64,000 nt of DNA from Zhengitettix transpicula. Its lineage: Eukaryota; Arthropoda; Insecta; Orthoptera; Tetrigidae. Positions within the stretch are counted from its first letter, which is position 1. Each line of letters opens with the position of its first letter. The stretch is taken from NCBI GenBank assembly GCA_037074705.1, contig CM073590.1, positions 217,402,746 through 217,466,745 of the forward strand, in the 5' to 3' direction. Made by a program: the position numbers and the translations under genes. This document shows positions 58,941 through 64,000 of this stretch, piece by piece. Under the pieces are notes generated by a model. That model saw nothing but the letters and a program-made list of their open reading frames with translations, had not been told where the DNA came from and searched no databases.

Positions 58941-61900
58941 GCCTGTTACTCTAAAAAATAATTACTAGTACAACAGCTTGGAAAAAATATTTATTGACAA
59001 ATATCCACTGACAAATCACTAGTGCCAAAGAAGTTAACTGGAAAGATTAATCGTATTCTAAAAATATACATATTTTTATTAAAGTTAGAGGAATTTATTC
59101 TGCTTCATCATACTGTTATTACTAATAGTAGAACAGAGATGAATAATAAGGAGAAACGTAAAGTTAAAAAAGTAAAACTAAATAGCTTAAAGGTATAAAA
59201 AGTAACAAGGAAAACTGGACAGATTAGGTCTACTGAGCGAAACTGACAGCGACGAAGTAATAAATCGTCCAGAGGAAGAACTGAAGGAAGGAAACTGTAG
59301 AGTGTCGACCATTAAACTATTCGTCAACATAGAAAGAATATCGTTTAGAGCTACATTACGAGAGTCCGAACGCTCATGAAGGCGTAAAATTACTTCATTC
59401 GGCCTAGGCCTAGAGAAACAACTATCTCGACATCTGTAATCTCTGATGAACAAAGTTTCCTTCTGTACGAAAAATTTATTCTTCTAGACGTTTTATTACG
59501 TAGTTTCTATCTTTTTCGCTCAATAAAACTAATCTGTCGTTTTATTTAAATATTTCTGCCTTATAGCTTCATTTTTTACTTGTTGAGTTTCTCTCTGCGT
59601 GTCTCTTTCTTTTTCTTTCGTTCTCATCTTTTCTTGGTTGTTCTACTTTTTTACGCGATAAATACTTAAACATTACCAGAAAATTTAAAAACTAGAATAG
59701 CATTACGGTAAATCAATTAAGTCTATTTATTACCACGAGGCGATCTGGGGATATAAAATCATAATTTCATTAGTAAGTTGGGGATGAGGTCAATGGGATC
59801 TACCCATAAATTCCCCGGGCACGATTTAGAACAACGTTAGAGTTAGATGCCCTTAGATCTCCCGAAGAACGGTTCATATCCAAACGTTTAATGTTTTTGA
59901 TCAAAATGGATCGACATGCAACGCTTACAGGATCTTCTTGGAATCAAAACTTATGTCTCGGAAATTAAACCGGGATATTAGAGAGTGTTGAAACAGGCCA
60001 GAGATTATTTCATTTTTGCGTTCTTATCCATACAATTTTTTTTATTATCTACAGTAGGATTAAATAAATAATTCTTTCTTATATGCATTGAGTGTACGTG
60101 ACTACACAGTTTCCGCCCCTTTACTAATGCTCTCGAATCCACCACGACCTTCAGGTTTGAAATGAGCATACAAATTCGCTGCCACAACATGAATCGGAAC
60201 ATGAGTACATTATTTATAATATTTATAAATCATGTTAAGGGTGTACTTAATTTTATGTCTAATCGTTGACTTTTGTAATATTTTATGACGTTACATCAGC
60301 CAGCAATAAAACTCGTAACTTAAGTGACTTTTGAAATTCAGCATTATACGATAAAAATAAATATTAATCTGCTAGAATTCCTTATTTTGAATAATGTTTT
60401 TCCTATGTGCGTGTCGTATTCTTCTTTACAGAAAATAACTAGCGTATAATTGATAAATAGTGTGATAGGAAGTTAGTTGACCTTTCCGGTTTTTACAAGA
60501 AAACGGACGAAGCGATTTCCATTAAACTTTGTATCGTTGTTATGTAGAGCCGTGTAAGGTTTTAGGAAATATAAAACTGCCTTTTGCAGTTGAGCCCTGT
60601 TTTCTTCACGATAGAAAACTGTTTTTAACTGCTTCGGCAGGGATTTTGTTTGCTTTACAGAAAAAATGCTGAATGGGTTTTCTCAAAAGCGGTAAATACC
60701 TTGGAGGCTAACGTAATCACTCAACCGTCATTCAAAAGTTAGAATTCAGTATCCTCAATCAACTTTTTATGGGCATTCAAATAGTGAGTAGGTAAATTAA
60801 ATTTTGTTGGCAAGAAAAAATTCGGCACTGTAGGCCTACATAACGTTACGGTTAGTTTTTGGCTCTAAGATTCTGTTTACAATGTTTGCTAATGATACGA
60901 TAGGGTTTCAATCCGTCTTTTTTTCTTCAGTCAATTAGTTACCTAATAGCGGGTAGTATTGAAAGATCCAAAAGGTAATATTATATAGTAGTATTAAATA
61001 ATAAAAAGTATATACTGGAACAATGAGTTATAAGTAACGAATTGAAGGATAAAGACAAACAGTCTAAAACTAACCGTAATGTTGATAACCGTGAAAAATA
61101 TTTTTATCTTTATCGTTTGCCTTAATTTTCTAATGAAAATTCTGGGAGATGATTTAGAAGAAGAAGGGGCGCGTTTAATTACAACATAGTAATTCGTCTA
61201 CCACTTCCGAGAACAAATAGCTTTAATAGAAAAAAAAAAGGGTGAGGAATAATTGGAAGAAAATATCCCGATTCGATGTACAGTGCACAAATGTCGGTCG
61301 GAAATTTATAGGTAAAGTACAAATATAAGTAAGTGAGGATACAATTTGAAGTATCTGTCGAAATAGTGGATGAGGATGATGACTTCAGTATCACTAACAC
61401 TTAAAATTTGAATGTTCTTTGCACGATTATAACGTTACTGTCCTCACATACGCAACACACTTTCAAAGTAGAGAACTGATGGGGTGATTTAGGCAACTTC
61501 TGGACAAACTGAGTTGTATTTCCGTTTTATCGCCGACTAAGAAAAGGATAAAAGATTAAGAAATCACAGACTTATTCGTCTGCTGGTTGTGGTATACGTG
61601 GTATTCACATCAAATGTGGAGCTTTGGAAGCGAGCCAGCTCAAAACCAAGCAGTGTTGGGGAAATGGCTAAAGCTAGCAAGCACTATCATATAAAAGTTG
61701 GCTTCTACTCAAGTTTATTGTAATGAGAATGTCACTGGTTATTACTGACTCCTAGAATTAATCAATTGTATTAACATGACTCGTAAAAATAAATATAAAT
61801 TGTGAAGAATAAACGTTCGCTATTATTAAAAGTTTATATCGCTTGAAAATTGATTTATCAATACAAAAACGGTATAATGTTTCATCTAAATTTGTCCGAC

Positions 61901-63313
61901 CGTTTTCCTGTAAAAAGCTAAGAAATTCAGCGTGACAGACTGAGTCGGATGATATCGGTTTTGTATCCTTCATTGCTTGAAACGTAAAGATGTACTAAAT
62001 TTAGTCTATTCTAAGAAATGTACGTGATAAAATATTACTTTGTATATATAGACTACTGGTTACCCATTCTTCTTTCGGGGAAAAACCATGTGCAAGTTTA
62101 GATTTAGGCATAGCTATTCTTAAATTAGGGATTGAGTATTTATCTTCTCAAGGGCACGTTATAACTAGGTAATCAAAATCTTGGTTGTTTAGAACAGGCA
62201 AGGAAATATTGTTACAGACAGAGCGACAAAGTAACTGAAAGAATCAAATAAAAAACGCTTAATACTAAATTAATGAAATTGTTTTTCTTGTTGTATAAAT
62301 ATCTGTAGTAAACTAGATGGTGAGAAGTAGTGTTATATTTTTAAAAGTCATCTTACAGCCCTATATAATAATTAAAAAGTTTCGATGTTCTAGTTTGAAG
62401 TTTTATTTTATTTTTTCTTACATTTTGACTATATCTGTGTTATTATTTTCTTGCCTTCCCCTTACAACAATTTTTCCCTGATATTAATATGACCAGTAAA
62501 AATGAAAGTAAATTCCGAAGAATAGCAATTTACCGCTTCGGAGAAGAACCATTCAGCTACTTTTAATGCAATTAAAGCCAGTCAGTTCCTAAATAACATT
62601 CTTACGAATCTATATAACAACTAGATAAAACAGCGTTTAATAAAAAAAACAACGAACAAAATCAAGGTTTTTAAATGTGACATTATTAAAAACCTAACTC
62701 TATGTAACAAAGAAAAAAGTTTAATCGCAATCGGTCTGTTTCCTGTGAAAAGCGAACAAGGTCAGCCTGATAGAGACAGGAATTTGATTACTTCCTTTCT
62801 AAATTCTTCGATGGATGAAACTAAAATCACTATTTGCTAAGCAACTATTTAATACGAGGAACTGTTCAGCAGCTTCCCGACCAACCTTCATATTTTTCTG
62901 TTACAGTAATTTGCTTCGATATATATTTAAATTAAACCAGGAATAACAGTGAACGTACTTATATTTTAATACAGGTATGTGAAGTAATGGCCATGAAGTA
63001 AATGAAGGGCACTTTGGTCTGACGGTCTTCATACTCTGCCTTATTATCATTACAGATCATTAGTATAGGTATTGGAAAGTGAAATTATGCAGCTCCATGC
63101 GAAGATTGACTGCTATTTATATTATATTTAGACTTAAATGCTTAAATTAAAATATTATTCTCAATAATATTGCACAATATATTTCACAAGACATTGCTGA
63201 GACGACACACGTTATTGTCCAATAATTTAGTTTACGACTGACACTTCTACAGTTAACCTGTGGGAAAAGAATAAAGTAATTGCTTTAATTATAGCTTAAA
63301 AAATAAGGAGAAA
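58941..63313. other. Intergenic DNA, no gene recognised
   Basis: AT-rich sequence with only short accidental open frames. No exon with a recognisable product and no repeat shared with the rest of the window were identified by eye. Confidence 0.5.
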
Positions 63314-63720
63314 AAACTAAGATGGATGAAGGAATGGTTCAAAAAAAGAAATGAGTACACTTCTGAAAATTTGTTAGATCAACTAAGAATATCTGAACCA
63401 GCTGATTTTCTAAACCTAGAAGTATTATTTTTTCCAATATTATCCACATCCTCAATGTAATTCCTTGTCATCCTCTGTCTGAATGGTATTCCTTGATCTT
63501 CCTGACCTATTTCTTCAAAATGCCATTATGTTGGTTCTATTACGTCATCTAATCCAGCACCGCTTTTTTTCAGAATCATTCATGCCCTTCAATTCTTGTC
63601 TAAATTTAGTGCACAACGAATTACATTTTTTAACTAACTGTAAAATATCAGCATCTGGATACTCCTCTTTAAATTTTCAAAGCAAACGTTCGATTTGTTC
63701 ATTTTTTTAAATTCTAATAC
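63314..63720. pseudogene. PIF/Harbinger remnant: transposase N-terminus (+) and MADF-domain fragment (-)
   Basis: On the plus strand, 63314-63420 reads KLRWMKEWFKKRNEYTSENL and then LDQLRISEPADFLNLE. This is the pattern seen at the N-terminus of PIF/Harbinger-type transposases (RWxxxWLxxR...LLxEL...DFxNxLRM), after which the frame is lost. On the minus strand, 63712-63478 reads KFKEEYPDADILQLVKKC, NSLCTKFRQELKGMNDS and, after a frameshift, KKSGAGLDDVIEPT and WHFEEIGQEDQ. This is the C-terminal half of a MADF/Myb-like DNA-binding domain. Such a protein is the usual second gene of these elements. Frameshift and stop codons show both are dead. Confidence 0.6.
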
Positions 63721-64000
63721 TATAATCATTACTTTTAATATTCCACAAAAATTTGTACACTATGATATAGCTCTATACATTTTAAAATAAATTTCCTTTC
63801 TTCGCGTTTATTCGTAGCCATGTCGAAAAATAAATTGTAAATTGGTTAAACATTACTTCCTCACTATAGTTTTATGTTCACTGCATAGCTGCGGAGACAG
63901 AACTCAACGAATACTGCCCAATATCGCCCAGAGATGCAACAATATGTTTCATATTCGTTAATAAATATCTAACGCTTTTTGATTGACTCAATATATTGTG
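63721..64000. other. Window end, no gene recognised
   Basis: AT-rich sequence that may continue the Harbinger remnant. No inverted terminus was identified before the window ends. Confidence 0.4.

Overview
This is an AT-rich animal nuclear segment, almost certainly from an insect. It has spliceosomal introns with GT-AG borders, a gene-bearing left half, and a right half made of introns and intergenic DNA full of decayed transposable elements. The chaperonin protein has an insect-like N-terminus, and the repeats (hAT, PIF/Harbinger with a MADF partner, several LINEs, foldback elements) fit a repeat-rich insect genome. A polyneopteran such as a cockroach, termite or stick insect is a guess, not something shown here.

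Four protein-coding genes were reconstructed exon by exon with consistent reading phase. (1) V-ATPase subunit e (minus, 5300 to 4554, 4 exons, 83 aa). (2) CCT7, the eta subunit of the TRiC/CCT chaperonin (plus, 5859 to 13416, 9 exons, 543 aa). (3) ZNHIT3, a zf-HIT protein of box C/D snoRNP assembly (minus, 20042 to 18264, 3 exons, 141 aa). (4) URM1, the ubiquitin-like sulfur carrier for tRNA thiolation (plus, 21665 to 40855, 5 exons, 104 aa). They form two head-to-head pairs, V-ATPase e/CCT7 with 558 bp between start codons and ZNHIT3/URM1 with 1,622 bp. CCT7 and ZNHIT3 are tail to tail. The four products act in separate housekeeping processes and no shared pathway is suggested.

URM1 is notable because its last 22 codons lie 15.7 kb downstream of exon 4. 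That intron holds an array-like repeat with an exact 391-bp duplication, an LTR-like element, short interspersed repeats and several islands of GC-richer unique sequence. From 40856 to 64000 no cellular gene was found. That stretch holds LINE remnants (one a clear 5'-inverted twin-priming insertion), inverted copies of the array repeat, a PIF/Harbinger remnant, TA microsatellites and further GC-richer islands that could be regulatory.

The most interesting non-genic signal is a family of short interspersed modules, often in inverted pairs, that carry a CTGATGA-like box and a GAAAC-like box around a small stem. One such module is a 168-bp insertion with a 12-bp target duplication, and its empty site is preserved in a neighbouring tandem copy. 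The layout recalls the hammerhead-like motifs of Penelope-like elements, but ribozyme function is only a hypothesis. No CRISPR array, prokaryotic operon or convincing structural RNA gene was seen.
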